Shown here: positions 25,559-34,507 of the stretch, piece after piece | Position numbering within the stretch: position 1 is the first letter of the stretch | Layout: the number at the start of each line of letters is the position of its first letter | Assembly (NCBI GenBank): GCA_009363175.1 | Contig: CP045205.1 | Span: 4,898,001-4,962,000, forward strand | Source: Citrobacter telavivensis | GTDB taxonomy: Bacteria > Pseudomonadota > Gammaproteobacteria > Enterobacterales > Enterobacteriaceae | DNA: 64,000 bases | Direction of reading: 5' to 3' | The notes under the pieces: generated by a model | What the model was told of the DNA's origin: nothing | The model's input: only the letters and a program-made list of their open reading frames with translations | Database searches by the model: none | Position numbers and translations under genes: made by a program

Positions 25559-26821
25559 TTACGCCGTGATGTGATGCTCTTCCGCCAGCGCTTCCAGCGC
25601 TTTTTCAAAGCAGAGCAGCGGAGCGCGAACAGTACCCGCGCCAACCTGCCCAATCCCTGCTTCGCGGTGAGCGATACCGGTGTTGATAAGCGGCGTAATC
25701 CCCGTTTCCACAACGCGGCGGATATCCAGCCCCAGACACGCGCCTTTGAAATCCCAGGACGGGATCTGGAACAGCGGGTTGTTAGCGAGGTAGATTTCCG
25801 CCATCTCTTCGGAGGTTTCCAGCGCGGCGCCCATACCGCCCGCGCCAACGAAACGCGTCACGCCGGGGGCGGCAATCATTGCCGCGCCGCCGATGCCCAG
25901 CGTTTCGGTAATGGCGCTGTCACCGATATCCGGGTTGGCGTCAGCCTGGCTGTAGCCGGTAAAAAACAGGCCCTGCGGCGTATTCACGGGTGCAGTAAAC
26001 CATCGGTCGCCGGTGCCGCTGACACGAATCCCGAACTCACGGCCGTTGCGCGTCATTGCTGTCACCACCGAACCGGCTTTAATCACTGCCGCCGCATCCA
26101 TCACCGCTTTGCTGTAGGCCATCGCCAGATTCAGGAAGAACTGATCGGTCACGCTCAGGAATTGCAGCACCTCAATGATTTCAGCTTTCGGCCGGTCCAG
26201 ACCCGCAATCACAGGGGACAGTGCGCGCAGCAGCAGCGACGAGGCCGCGATATTACGCTGATGGAATTCGTCACCCATCGTAATCGCCTGGGCCATCATT
26301 GCCGTCAAATCAACGCCGTTCTCCATACGCGATAACGCCTCCTGCAACACCGGCGCCAACGTATCGCGCATCCAGCGCAGGCGTGTCTGCACATCTTCAC
26401 CGTAGGCCCCGAAGCGCATGACCTTACCGATCCCTTCGTTCAGGTTGCAACAGGACTGATTGCCGTGCACTACGTCTCGCACCACCAGCACTGGCATGTT
26501 CGCAGAGGTGATTCCGCCCATCGGGCCGACGGCGCCAACGTGATGACAGGGAATAAATTCCACTTCACCCCGACTCAACAGCGCCACCGCTTCTTCCTCA
26601 CTGGCGGCCCAGCCTTCGAACAGCGATGCGCCGATACACGCGCCGCGCATTGGCCCCGTCATCTCTTCCCAGGCAATCGGCGGACCGGCGTGCAGTAACT
26701 TACGTCCTGAGGACAATTCCACCACCGCCTCTTTCGCAGGACGGACGGCAACCCAGTGCGGGCGCGCGGTTTTAATGCGTTCAATAATGGCGTCGTTGGC
26801 CTGTGCAATTGATGAATACAT
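25559..26821 (-). CDS. DUF1116 protein, AllG (YlbE)-like carbamoyltransferase subunit
   Basis: A 420-residue protein of the DUF1116 family (E. coli YlbE and YahG). Visible blocks: GPPIAWEEMTGPMRGACIGA near residue 46, FIPCHHVGAVGPMGGITSA near 88, GDEFHQRNIAASSLLLRAL near 185 and FTGYSQADANPDIGDSAITE near 285. Several conserved His and Asp residues (PCHHVG, GDEFHQRN) could bind substrate or metal. In E. coli the homologue is part of oxamate carbamoyltransferase. It follows the FdrA-like gene by 15 bases in the same direction and is doubtless co-transcribed with it. The cytosolic enzyme role is inferred. Confidence 0.84.
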   Translation of the reverse strand: MYSSIAQANDAIIERIKTARPHWVAVRPAKEAVVELSSGRKLLHAGPPIAWEEMTGPMRGACIGASLFEGWAASEEEAVALLSRGEVEFIPCHHVGAVGPMGGITSANMPVLVVRDVVHGNQSCCNLNEGIGKVMRFGAYGEDVQTRLRWMRDTLAPVLQEALSRMENGVDLTAMMAQAITMGDEFHQRNIAASSLLLRALSPVIAGLDRPKAEIIEVLQFLSVTDQFFLNLAMAYSKAVMDAAAVIKAGSVVTAMTRNGREFGIRVSGTGDRWFTAPVNTPQGLFFTGYSQADANPDIGDSAITETLGIGGAAMIAAPGVTRFVGAGGMGAALETSEEMAEIYLANNPLFQIPSWDFKGACLGLDIRRVVETGITPLINTGIAHREAGIGQVGAGTVRAPLLCFEKALEALAEEHHITA

Positions 26822-26836
26822 ATCGGTACCTCTGAA

Positions 26837-28498
26837 TTAATGTAACTGCTTGAGTAAACTGGCGAGACGCGCATTGCCACCAGCAATCGGCGCCCACTGA
26901 TAATGCACAACCGGCGTGCCGCTGCTTTGCAGATCCAGCGCGAAGCTGCGTAATCCGGCATTGATCACCTGTACGCCATCCAGCAAAGTGCCTGGTTCGG
27001 CTGATGGGCGGGCGTCCTGATGATGTGTCAGGCTGATGGCGAGCAACACGGCCTCCTCCAGGGTTTCCACCACGGCGATGCCCGCTTCGCGTAGGATGTC
27101 AATTTGTCCGCTGCGCCCCTGCGGGTCAGCATCGGTTCCGGTCATGGTGGCAATGGTTACCAGCGGCGCGCTCCGCGCCGCACGAACCTTTTCGACCGCC
27201 TCTACAACCGCGCCAGCCGGGTCGGCGCAGGCGCCATAGCCCAGCACCACATCCAGCAACAGCACGCCGACGTCCGGCATTGCGGCCAGCTTTTCGATTT
27301 CAATGCTGCGGGTGGTTGGGTCAATCATCGGGTGCGGTCGGCCCAGCGTGTAGCTGTCATCCCCCAGATCGACAATGCGGTGGCCCTGCGCGTCGAGCAT
27401 GACGCCAGCATCGTGGCTTTCGCTAACCGGAACGCCAAGCCCGGATGAGAGCAGCATCGCCGCTTCTGCCGCGAGGGTGCCGCCGGCGTACAGACCGTAA
27501 ATACCTTTTCCAGCCACCTCGGGTTGAATCAGGCGCTGCTGCGCCACGCGCATCAGTAAGACGGCCAGTTGGGCGGCATCCGAGAGCGAATCCGCCAGCC
27601 AGACGTTCCCCTCACGACGCTGTTCCGGTTTATTGCCGAGAAAGAGCGCTACCACCGGTTTACCGACGTTCTGCATCGCGTTGATAATGCGCGTTCTGAC
27701 CTGCGGCGACGGCGGTTTGGAGACAAACGCAATCACTCGAGTCGCATCATCGGCAGCCAGCATCTCCAGCGCCGTTAGCGCACTGATCCCCCCCACTTCC
27801 GCGCTCAGATCGCGCCCACCCAAACCGATGGCATGGCTGATGCCCTGTTGGTGTAGCGCAATCTGCGAGGTGACCTCCTGAATACCGGTCCCGGACGCCC
27901 CTATCACGCCAATTCCACCTTCTGGTAACACGTTAGCGAATGCCAGTGGGCTACCGGCAATCATCGCCGTCCCGCAGTCCGGCCCCATCACGATAAGCCC
28001 CTTTTCGCGCGCCAGCGTTTTCAGCGCCACTTCCTGCGCCAGCGGTACGTTATCGGAGAACATCATCACGTTCTTACCCGCCAACAGCCCCTCTTTAGCC
28101 ACGGAGGCTGCATACTCCCCGGCAACCGAAACCAGCAGCAAATTGGCCTGCGGTAGTTTCTGGCAGGCGCTCTCCCAGCGACGCGCCTTCAGCAGTTGCT
28201 GTGAACTGCCCGAGGCGCTGGCAATCGCACTCAACTCTTTTTCCAGCTGTTCGCGAATTAATTCGAGAATCTCGGGTTGCTCGTCATGCGTTCGTACCGC
28301 CACACAAATATCGTTCGGCGTGGCCTCGGCAAAATCGGCATGCCAGAAGCCTGTGGAATCCAGCATCGCTTTATTCGCAGGCGTTCCCATCATGACGGAA
28401 ACCTGGTCGACTTCCGGTCGCTCACTTAATTTACGGGAAATGATCATCAGGCTGACGGAGTCCTGAAAGCTTCCCTTTTTAATAAAGGCGTAAATCAT
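26837..28498 (-). CDS. FdrA family protein, AllF-like carbamoyltransferase subunit
   Basis: A 553-residue FdrA-type protein related to succinyl-CoA synthetase. The fold is recognised from VIGASGTGIQEVTSQIALHQ near residue 198, GVGGRDL-like GLGGRDLSAEVGG near 223 and MGPDCGTAMIAG near 171. A carboxy-terminal ligase-like domain (about 335-500) has GLYAGGTLAAEAAMLL and LLLDVVLGYGACADPAG. It resembles E. coli FdrA (AllF) and YahF. In E. coli AllFGH moves a carbamoyl group between oxalurate and phosphate. It starts 12 bases downstream of the MFS gene. It could use a substrate other than oxalurate. Confidence 0.84.
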   Translation of the reverse strand: MIYAFIKKGSFQDSVSLMIISRKLSERPEVDQVSVMMGTPANKAMLDSTGFWHADFAEATPNDICVAVRTHDEQPEILELIREQLEKELSAIASASGSSQQLLKARRWESACQKLPQANLLLVSVAGEYAASVAKEGLLAGKNVMMFSDNVPLAQEVALKTLAREKGLIVMGPDCGTAMIAGSPLAFANVLPEGGIGVIGASGTGIQEVTSQIALHQQGISHAIGLGGRDLSAEVGGISALTALEMLAADDATRVIAFVSKPPSPQVRTRIINAMQNVGKPVVALFLGNKPEQRREGNVWLADSLSDAAQLAVLLMRVAQQRLIQPEVAGKGIYGLYAGGTLAAEAAMLLSSGLGVPVSESHDAGVMLDAQGHRIVDLGDDSYTLGRPHPMIDPTTRSIEIEKLAAMPDVGVLLLDVVLGYGACADPAGAVVEAVEKVRAARSAPLVTIATMTGTDADPQGRSGQIDILREAGIAVVETLEEAVLLAISLTHHQDARPSAEPGTLLDGVQVINAGLRSFALDLQSSGTPVVHYQWAPIAGGNARLASLLKQLH

Positions 28499-28510
28499 TA
28501 CCGCTACCTC

Positions 28511-29734
28511 TTATGTACGTTTTTCTTTCAAAAACAGCATGGCAACCAATCCGACAACTAACAGAATGGCTGACACATAAAAACTGGATGCCAGGCTGCC
28601 CGTTATATCGCGCGCCGCACCGGCAATAATCGGAGCAAGAATGGAGGAACTCATGCCGATAAAATTAAATAAGCCAAACGCGGTGCTGTAATTATTTTCA
28701 TCGACGCTATCGGCAACCAGTGCAACCAGCACGGGATCTAACGCCAGTTTGCCGACAAGGCCGTAAACACACAGGGCGACAATCACGCCGGTCATATTTG
28801 GCATCCAGACAATGGACAGCATGCTGAGGATCGCCACCGGCACGAGGAACATAATTAACGGTTTACGCTTACCTAATTTGTCAGACAGGCTGGAGAATAA
28901 CAGCGCGCCGGGTATTGAAATCCAGGCCACCAGCGAAGAGATAAACCCGGTTTCGCTACCGGCAATACCGCGCTCATTTTGCAGATAATAGGGAAGCCAG
29001 GTCAGAATAACGAAGAAACCAAACAGGCTACAGAACACCATAATATAGGTCAGAACGAGGTTGCGGTTTTTCAAGAGATCGCTGAATTTCCCTTTTTTTA
29101 ACGGCTGACCATCGGTATCTACGGTGCGTTTCTTTTCTTTCACAAACAGCCAGATCGCTACCCCCACCAGCACCGAAGGGATCGCCATCACGTAGAACGG
29201 CATCCGCCATGAATGCCCCTGATCGTACACCAGCCAGCTTGAGGTCATCAGCCCCAGCGCGATACCAAAAGCCATGCCGCTATTGATAATTGCACTGCCC
29301 AGCGAGCGATACTTTTTAGGGATTTGCTCAGAAGAAAGGCCGTACTGAGGACCGTAATAGGTCCCTTCTCCCGCACCGGTTACCACGCGGGCAAACAGCA
29401 ACGTGTACCAGCTTTTTGCCCAGCCGGTCACCGCGGTGAAAACGCCAAAGAGAATAAACCCTGGCACCAGCACTTTTTTCTTACCGATTTTGTCACCCAG
29501 TATTCCGGCCGGAACCTGTAATAACGCATAAGAAAAATAAAATACAGAATTAAGAATGCCTAATTGTGTTCCACTTAAGCCAAACTCTTTCTCCAGTTCG
29601 CCCATCACCGGGTTCAATACCGTCCGGTCGGCATACATAAAAATCCATCCCAACCAGAACAGGAAAATGGTAACCCACCAGGCCGGTATTCCTTTTTTCT
29701 TCGTGACCTCAGTCACTTCACATGATTCAGACAT
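28511..29734 (-). CDS. MFS transporter, likely organic anion importer or exchanger
   Basis: A 407-residue major facilitator protein with about 12 membrane helices. The first helix pair shows WVTIFLFWLGWIFMYADRTV, followed by the loop motif GDKIGKKKVLV (residues about 80-90, the MFS motif A type) and, in the second half, SLSDKLGKRKPL near 283. The arginine of ADRTVLNPVMGEL in helix one is typical of the anion:cation symporter group. It is the first gene of a minus-strand operon with the FdrA, DUF1116 and DUF2877 genes, so it probably brings in, or exchanges, the carbamoyl substrate. The substrate cannot be read from sequence. Confidence 0.8.
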   Translation of the reverse strand: MSESCEVTEVTKKKGIPAWWVTIFLFWLGWIFMYADRTVLNPVMGELEKEFGLSGTQLGILNSVFYFSYALLQVPAGILGDKIGKKKVLVPGFILFGVFTAVTGWAKSWYTLLFARVVTGAGEGTYYGPQYGLSSEQIPKKYRSLGSAIINSGMAFGIALGLMTSSWLVYDQGHSWRMPFYVMAIPSVLVGVAIWLFVKEKKRTVDTDGQPLKKGKFSDLLKNRNLVLTYIMVFCSLFGFFVILTWLPYYLQNERGIAGSETGFISSLVAWISIPGALLFSSLSDKLGKRKPLIMFLVPVAILSMLSIVWMPNMTGVIVALCVYGLVGKLALDPVLVALVADSVDENNYSTAFGLFNFIGMSSSILAPIIAGAARDITGSLASSFYVSAILLVVGLVAMLFLKEKRT

Positions 29735-30069
29735 AAGTAATCTCCCGGTAATATTTACCGTTGAACACCTCAGGTTATCTGACGATTGATGAGGCTTGAT
29801 GTTTTAACTATACCCACCATATCGGGCCGTGAGGTCATTTCGTTTGAGCAAAGTCACACAAAATCCATTGTTATAAATTCCTGGGAACTGACCGCAGCAT
29901 TATTAAAAAAAGTCTAACAATCATTTTTTAAATATTTTAAACAAAGTAATTAAAAACAATCCGAATTAACGCGTTATTTTTATCAGTCAATAAGCTGTCG
30001 AATAAGTCACATTATAAAAAGCCAGGAACGTTATTTTGACCACGAGATATTTTGCACATTGAGGTCATA
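29735..30069. promoter_or_regulatory. Divergent control region of the carbamoyltransferase block
   Basis: A 335-base AT-rich region between the MFS gene (minus) and the carbamate kinase gene (plus), so it must hold both promoters and probably the site for the AllS-like regulator. A perfect inverted repeat CGGTAATATTTACCG (29746-29760) lies 12 bases from the MFS start and abuts its ribosome binding site. TTTTAAATATTTTAAA near 29926 is another AT-rich palindrome-like stretch. No operator could be assigned with confidence. Confidence 0.55.
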
Positions 30070-30975
30070 ATGAAAAAGAAACTGGTCATTGCGCTGGGCG
30101 GTAATGCGTTATTACAGCGCGGAGAAGTATTGAGCGCGGAAAACCAACAGCGCAGCATTCAGGTTTTTGCACAAATGGTGACAATGCTGGCCCGCGATTA
30201 CCAACTGGTGATTGTGCATGGCAATGGGCCTCAGGTGGGATTGCTGGCGTTACAGAACGCGGCATACACGGAAGCGCCCGCCTGGCCGCTGGATATTCTG
30301 GTAGCCGAAAGCCAGGGAATGATTGGCGTCGCTATCGCCCAGGCGCTGACACAAAACGCAGGGGCCGCGCCGGTGACAACCCTGATGACACGTGTGGAAG
30401 TGGATCCACAGGATGAGGCATTTTGCGCACCGGGCAAATACATCGGGCCCGTGTATCAACCCGATCAGCAGGCTGAACTGGAACAACGTTATGGCTGGAC
30501 AATGAAGGCTGACGGGCAGTACATCCGTCGGGTCGTTCCCTCACCGATACCGCAAGCTATCCTCGACAGCGATGCCATCCAGATGTTGATGGAAGCGGGA
30601 CATACGGTGATTTGCTGTGGTGGCGGCGGTGTTCCGGTGGTGGCTCAGGGCGACGGCTACCAGGGAACCGAAGCGGTAATCGATAAAGATCTGACAGCGG
30701 CAGTGCTGGCCAATGCCATCAACGCCGATCACCTGCTGATCCTGACCGATGCCGATGCCGTTTATGAACACTGGGGAACGCCGCAGGCGCGCGCATTGCG
30801 ACATGTCACGACAGAAGAGCTGGCGCCGTTTGCTGCACCAGACGGTGCGATGGGTCCAAAGGCGGCGGCAGTTATCCAGTTTGTTAAGCAAACCGGAAGC
30901 TCGGCGTTTATTGGCGCCCTGAGAGATGCGCCGCAGATATTAATGGGCGAGAAAGGCACCTGCGTGACACAGTAA
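30070..30975 (+). CDS. Carbamate kinase
   Basis: A 301-residue carbamate kinase, similar to E. coli YbcF (AllK) and ArcC. It converts carbamoyl phosphate and ADP to ATP, carbon dioxide and ammonia. Motifs: KLVIALGGNALLQRGEVLSA at the start, IVHGNGPQVGLLALQNAAY near 50, VAESQGMIGVAIAQAL near 80, VICCGGGGVPVVAQGDG near 185 and LTDADAVYEHWGTPQAR near 225. The ATG at 30070 has GAGG five bases upstream and gives MKKKLVIALGG; the longer frame adds six unlikely residues. It is divergent from the transporter-carbamoyltransferase operon and would draw energy from its product. Confidence 0.93.
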   Translation: MKKKLVIALGGNALLQRGEVLSAENQQRSIQVFAQMVTMLARDYQLVIVHGNGPQVGLLALQNAAYTEAPAWPLDILVAESQGMIGVAIAQALTQNAGAAPVTTLMTRVEVDPQDEAFCAPGKYIGPVYQPDQQAELEQRYGWTMKADGQYIRRVVPSPIPQAILDSDAIQMLMEAGHTVICCGGGGVPVVAQGDGYQGTEAVIDKDLTAAVLANAINADHLLILTDADAVYEHWGTPQARALRHVTTEELAPFAAPDGAMGPKAAAVIQFVKQTGSSAFIGALRDAPQILMGEKGTCVTQ

Positions 30976-30993
30976 ACGCCCTGCCGTTTGTCA

Positions 30994-31032
30994 TTGCCGG
31001 ATGGCGACGCTCAAGCGTCTTATCCGGCCTAC
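30994..31032. repeat. REP unit
   Basis: TTGCCGGATGGCGACGC and GCGTCTTATCCGGCCTAC form one long palindromic unit between the carbamate kinase gene and the fbaA terminator, that is, at the right edge of the accessory block. Confidence 0.9.
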
Positions 31033-31052
31033 AACATCCTCCGGCAACAAAG

Positions 31053-31085
31053 CAAAAAAAAGGCTTCCCGAAGGAAGCCATTTTT
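31053..31085 (-). terminator. fbaA terminator
   Basis: On the minus strand GGCTTCCTTCGGGAAGCC forms a six-pair stem and is followed by TTTTTTTT. It lies just past the fbaA stop codon. Confidence 0.92.
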
Positions 31086-31102
31086 ACAATCAGCTGACTA
31101 CA

Positions 31103-32182
31103 TTACAGAACGTCGATCGCGTTCAGTTCTTTGAAAGCCTGTTCCAGACGGGTGATCATCGTTGCCTGACCAGCACGCAGCCATACGCGCGGATCGTAGT
31201 ATTTCTTGTTCGGCTGATCTTCACCTTTCGGGTTGCCCAACTGACCCTGCAGATACGCTTCGTTCGCTTTGTAGTAGTTCAGAACACCTTCCCAGGTCGC
31301 CCATTGGGTATCGGTATCAATGTTCATTTTCACTACGCCGTAGCTTACGGAGTCTTTGATTTCCTGAGCGGTAGAACCGGAACCACCGTGGAAGACGAAG
31401 TTCAGGCTGTTGTGCGGCAGGTTGTGTTTCTTAGAAACATAGTCCTGAGAGTCGCGCAGGATGGTCGGGGTCAGAACCACGTTACCCGGCTTGTAAACGC
31501 CGTGTACGTTACCGAAGGAAGCCGCGATGGTAAAACGCGGGCTGATTTTGCTCAGCTCGGTGTACGCGTAATCAACGTCTTCCGGCTGGGTGTACAGAGC
31601 AGAAGCGTCCATGTGGCTGTTATCCACACCATCTTCTTCACCACCGGTGCAACCCAGTTCGATTTCCAGGGTCATGCCCATTTTGGACATGCGCGCCAGG
31701 TATTTGGAGCAGATTTCAATGTTCTCTTCCAGTGACTCTTCAGACAGGTCGATCATGTGAGAAGAGAACAGTGGTTTACCGGTTGCCGCGAAGTGTTTTT
31801 CACCCGCGTCCAGCAGACCGTCGATCCACGGCAGCAGTTTCTTCGCGCAGTGGTCAGTGTGCAGGATAACCGGAACACCATAGTGCTCAGCCATCTGATG
31901 TACGTGGTGCGCACCAGAGATAGCGCCCAGGATTGCCGCACCCTGAGGAACGTCAGTTTTCACGCCTTTACCCGCGATGAACGCAGCGCCACCGTTGGAG
32001 AACTGTACGATGACCGGTGCTTTAACTTTTGCAGCGGTTTCCAGAACGGCGTTGATAGAGTCGGTACCCACGCAGTTAACGGCTGGCAGAGCGAAGTTGT
32101 TTTCTTTTGCTACCTGGAAAACTTTCTGTACGTCATCACCGGTGATAACGCCAGGTTTTACGAAATCAAAAATTTTAGACAT
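31103..32182 (-). CDS. fbaA: Fructose-bisphosphate aldolase class II
   Basis: Zinc-dependent glycolytic aldolase splitting fructose 1,6-bisphosphate into dihydroxyacetone phosphate and glyceraldehyde 3-phosphate. 359 residues, as in E. coli FbaA. Zinc ligands are visible in ILHTDHCAKKLLPW (near residue 107), ELGCTGGEEDGVD (near 174-187), GNVHGVYKPGNV (near 226) and FHGGSGS (near 264). It is the last of the epd-pgk-fbaA series, 90 bases after pgk, and is followed by a strong terminator. In E. coli fbaA also has its own promoters. Confidence 0.98.
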   Translation of the reverse strand: MSKIFDFVKPGVITGDDVQKVFQVAKENNFALPAVNCVGTDSINAVLETAAKVKAPVIVQFSNGGAAFIAGKGVKTDVPQGAAILGAISGAHHVHQMAEHYGVPVILHTDHCAKKLLPWIDGLLDAGEKHFAATGKPLFSSHMIDLSEESLEENIEICSKYLARMSKMGMTLEIELGCTGGEEDGVDNSHMDASALYTQPEDVDYAYTELSKISPRFTIAASFGNVHGVYKPGNVVLTPTILRDSQDYVSKKHNLPHNSLNFVFHGGSGSTAQEIKDSVSYGVVKMNIDTDTQWATWEGVLNYYKANEAYLQGQLGNPKGEDQPNKKYYDPRVWLRAGQATMITRLEQAFKELNAIDVL

Positions 32183-32272
32183 GTTACGAGTCCTGTATCT
32201 TCGGCCTTGGAAAGGGGTGCGTGCTACTAAAGCGCGCTGAAAATTGGGCAGGTTTCCCTGCCCATGAATGTC

Positions 32273-33436
32273 TTACTTCTTAGCGCGCTCTTCGAGCATC
32301 GCTACTGCAGGCAGAACTTTACCTTCCACGAATTCGAGGAATGCGCCGCCGCCAGTGGAGATGTAGGAAATTTTGTCAGCAATACCGAACAGGTCGATAG
32401 CAGCCAGAGTGTCGCCGCCGCCTGCGATAGAGAATGCGTCGCTGTCTGCAATCGCGTTAGCCACGATTTCAGTCCCTTTACGGAAGTTCGGGAATTCAAA
32501 CACGCCAACCGGACCGTTCCACAGAATGGTTTTTGCATTCTTCAGAATTTCAGCAAGTTGGTGTGCAGAAGCGTCGCCGATATCCAGGATCTGCTCGTCT
32601 TCTTTTACGTCGTTGACGGATTTCAGCGTGGCTGCAGCGCTTTCAGAGAACTCGGTCGCGACGCGAACGTCAGTCGGAACCGGGATATCGCAAGTGGTCA
32701 GCAGACGTTTGGCTTCATCAACCAGATCGGCTTCGTACAGGGATTTGCCCACATTGTGGCCCTGAGCGGCAACGAAGGTGTTCGCAATGCCGCCGCCAAC
32801 GATCAGCTGGTCAGCGATTTTAGACAGGGAGTCCAGAACGGTCAGCTTGGTAGATACTTTAGAACCACCTACGATAGCAACCATCGGACGAGCCGGTTCT
32901 TTCAGCGCTTTACCCAGCGCGTCAAGTTCGGCTGCCAGCAGCGGACCGGCACACGCGACGTCTGCAAATTTGCCGATACCGTGAGTAGAAGCCTGCGCAC
33001 GGTGAGCCGTACCAAAGGCGTCCATCACGAACACGTCGCACAGTGCAGCGTATTTTTTGGACAGCGCTTCGTCGTCTTTCTTCTCGCCTTTGTTAAAGCG
33101 AACGTTTTCCAGAACCACCAGTTCACCGGCAGCCACTTCAACGCCGTCGAGGTAATCTTTTACCAGGCGAACCGGATTAGACAGTTTGTCTTTCAGGTAA
33201 TTAACAACCGGCAGCAGAGAGAATTCTTCGTTGTACTCGCCTTCGGTAGGACGACCCAGGTGGGAAGTTACCATGACTTTAGCACCCTGTTTCAGGGCCA
33301 GTTCAATGGTCGGCAGAGAAGCACGGATACGCGCATCGCTGGTCACTTTCCCTTCTTTAACTGGTACGTTCAGATCCGCACGGATAAAAACACGTTTACC
33401 AGCAAGATCCAAATCGGTCATCTTGATTACAGACAT
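32273..33436 (-). CDS. pgk: Phosphoglycerate kinase
   Basis: Transfers phosphate from 1,3-bisphosphoglycerate to ADP in glycolysis; 387 residues, as in E. coli. Substrate-binding stretch KRVFIRADLNVPVKEGKV is near residue 13, VTSHLGRPTEGEYN near 55, and the nucleotide-binding GGSKVSTKLTVLDSL near 195. The hinge and closing motif STGGGAFLEFVEGKVLPAV is near 355. It is preceded by epd with a 51-base gap and followed by fbaA, the usual enterobacterial order. Confidence 0.98.
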   Translation of the reverse strand: MSVIKMTDLDLAGKRVFIRADLNVPVKEGKVTSDARIRASLPTIELALKQGAKVMVTSHLGRPTEGEYNEEFSLLPVVNYLKDKLSNPVRLVKDYLDGVEVAAGELVVLENVRFNKGEKKDDEALSKKYAALCDVFVMDAFGTAHRAQASTHGIGKFADVACAGPLLAAELDALGKALKEPARPMVAIVGGSKVSTKLTVLDSLSKIADQLIVGGGIANTFVAAQGHNVGKSLYEADLVDEAKRLLTTCDIPVPTDVRVATEFSESAAATLKSVNDVKEDEQILDIGDASAHQLAEILKNAKTILWNGPVGVFEFPNFRKGTEIVANAIADSDAFSIAGGGDTLAAIDLFGIADKISYISTGGGAFLEFVEGKVLPAVAMLEERAKK

Positions 33437-33487
33437 GGTGAATCCTCTCGTTGATTCTTGATAAAGTTTTGCAGGCGCCTTCGCGCC

Positions 33488-34507
33488 CTACCTGAAACCT
33501 TTTGCAGCCATCGCTAACGTGGTGTCGAGCATTCTGTTAGCGAAGCCCCATTCATTGTCACACCAGACCAGTGTCTTAATAAGGTGCGCGCCACTGACCC
33601 GCGTTTGCGTACCATCAACAATGGCGCTATGCGGGTCATGATTAAAATCGACTGAGACCAACGGTAATTCCGTATAGTCAACTATATCATGAAATGCACC
33701 TTGTGCCGCTTTTTGCAGCAACTGGTTGACTTCATTAGCTTTTACTGGCTTCATCACCGTCACGCTTAAGTCGATTGCCGTGACGTTTATCGTCGGTACC
33801 CGCACCGCTATCGCTTCGAAACGATCGTTAAACTGCGGGAAAATACGCGTGATGCCAGCCGCCAGTTTGGTATCCACCGGAATGATCGACTGACTCGCCG
33901 CGCGCGTACGGCGCAGGTCAGGATGGTATGCATCAATAACCTGCTGATCGTGCATCGCGGAGTGAATAGTCGTCACCGTACCGGATTCGATGCCATAGGC
34001 ATCATCCAATAATTTGATAATGGGAATAATACAATTCGTGGTGCAGGAAGCATTGGAGACGATGCGGTGTTCCGCACGGAGTTGATCCTGATTGACGCCA
34101 AATACCACGGTGGCGTCGAGATCGTTACTGCCAGGATGTGAAAAGAGCACTTTCTTCGCGCCTGCGGCGATATGCGCCTCACCGTGTTCACGGTTTCCGT
34201 AGACGCCCGTACAGTCCAGCACGATATCAACGCCCAGTTCGCGCCAGGGCAGCGCGTCAAGCGAGGGCTCATGCAGAATGCGAATCGCGTCGTCGCCCAC
34301 CATGAGCTGCTCGCGCTCCTGGCGAACGTCCCATGCAAAACGCCCATGGCTGGTGTCATATTTCAACAAATGCGCCATGCCAGAGGCATCCGCCAGTTCA
34401 TTGATTGCCACCACGGTGATTTCCGCCCGACGTCCGGATTCATATAAAGCACGAACCACATTACGTCCGATGCGACCGAAGCCATTAATCGCTACGCGTA
34501 CGGTCAT
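33488..34507 (-). CDS. epd: Erythrose-4-phosphate dehydrogenase
   Basis: Oxidises erythrose 4-phosphate to erythronate 4-phosphate, the first step of pyridoxal phosphate synthesis. 339 residues, as in E. coli Epd (GapB). It is a paralogue of GAPDH: NAD site AINGFGRIGRNVVRALYESG at the start, active Cys in SNASCTTNCIIPIIKLLD (near residue 155) and VKANEVNQLLQ. The substitution pattern (for example FGVNQDQL) follows Epd rather than GapA. It is first in the epd-pgk-fbaA cluster, with a Cra-type site about 125 bases upstream. Confidence 0.97.
   Translation of the reverse strand: MTVRVAINGFGRIGRNVVRALYESGRRAEITVVAINELADASGMAHLLKYDTSHGRFAWDVRQEREQLMVGDDAIRILHEPSLDALPWRELGVDIVLDCTGVYGNREHGEAHIAAGAKKVLFSHPGSNDLDATVVFGVNQDQLRAEHRIVSNASCTTNCIIPIIKLLDDAYGIESGTVTTIHSAMHDQQVIDAYHPDLRRTRAASQSIIPVDTKLAAGITRIFPQFNDRFEAIAVRVPTINVTAIDLSVTVMKPVKANEVNQLLQKAAQGAFHDIVDYTELPLVSVDFNHDPHSAIVDGTQTRVSGAHLIKTLVWCDNEWGFANRMLDTTLAMAAKGFR

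Noticed and set aside
23736..30975. Genomic island with integrase or att sites
   Set aside because: No integrase, tRNA or direct repeats were seen at the edges; only REP units flank or interrupt the block, so its mode of arrival is open.
32264..33454. A 396-codon plus-strand frame covering pgk
   Set aside because: Its length comes from biased codon use in pgk, a highly expressed gene; the translation looks like no protein family I know.
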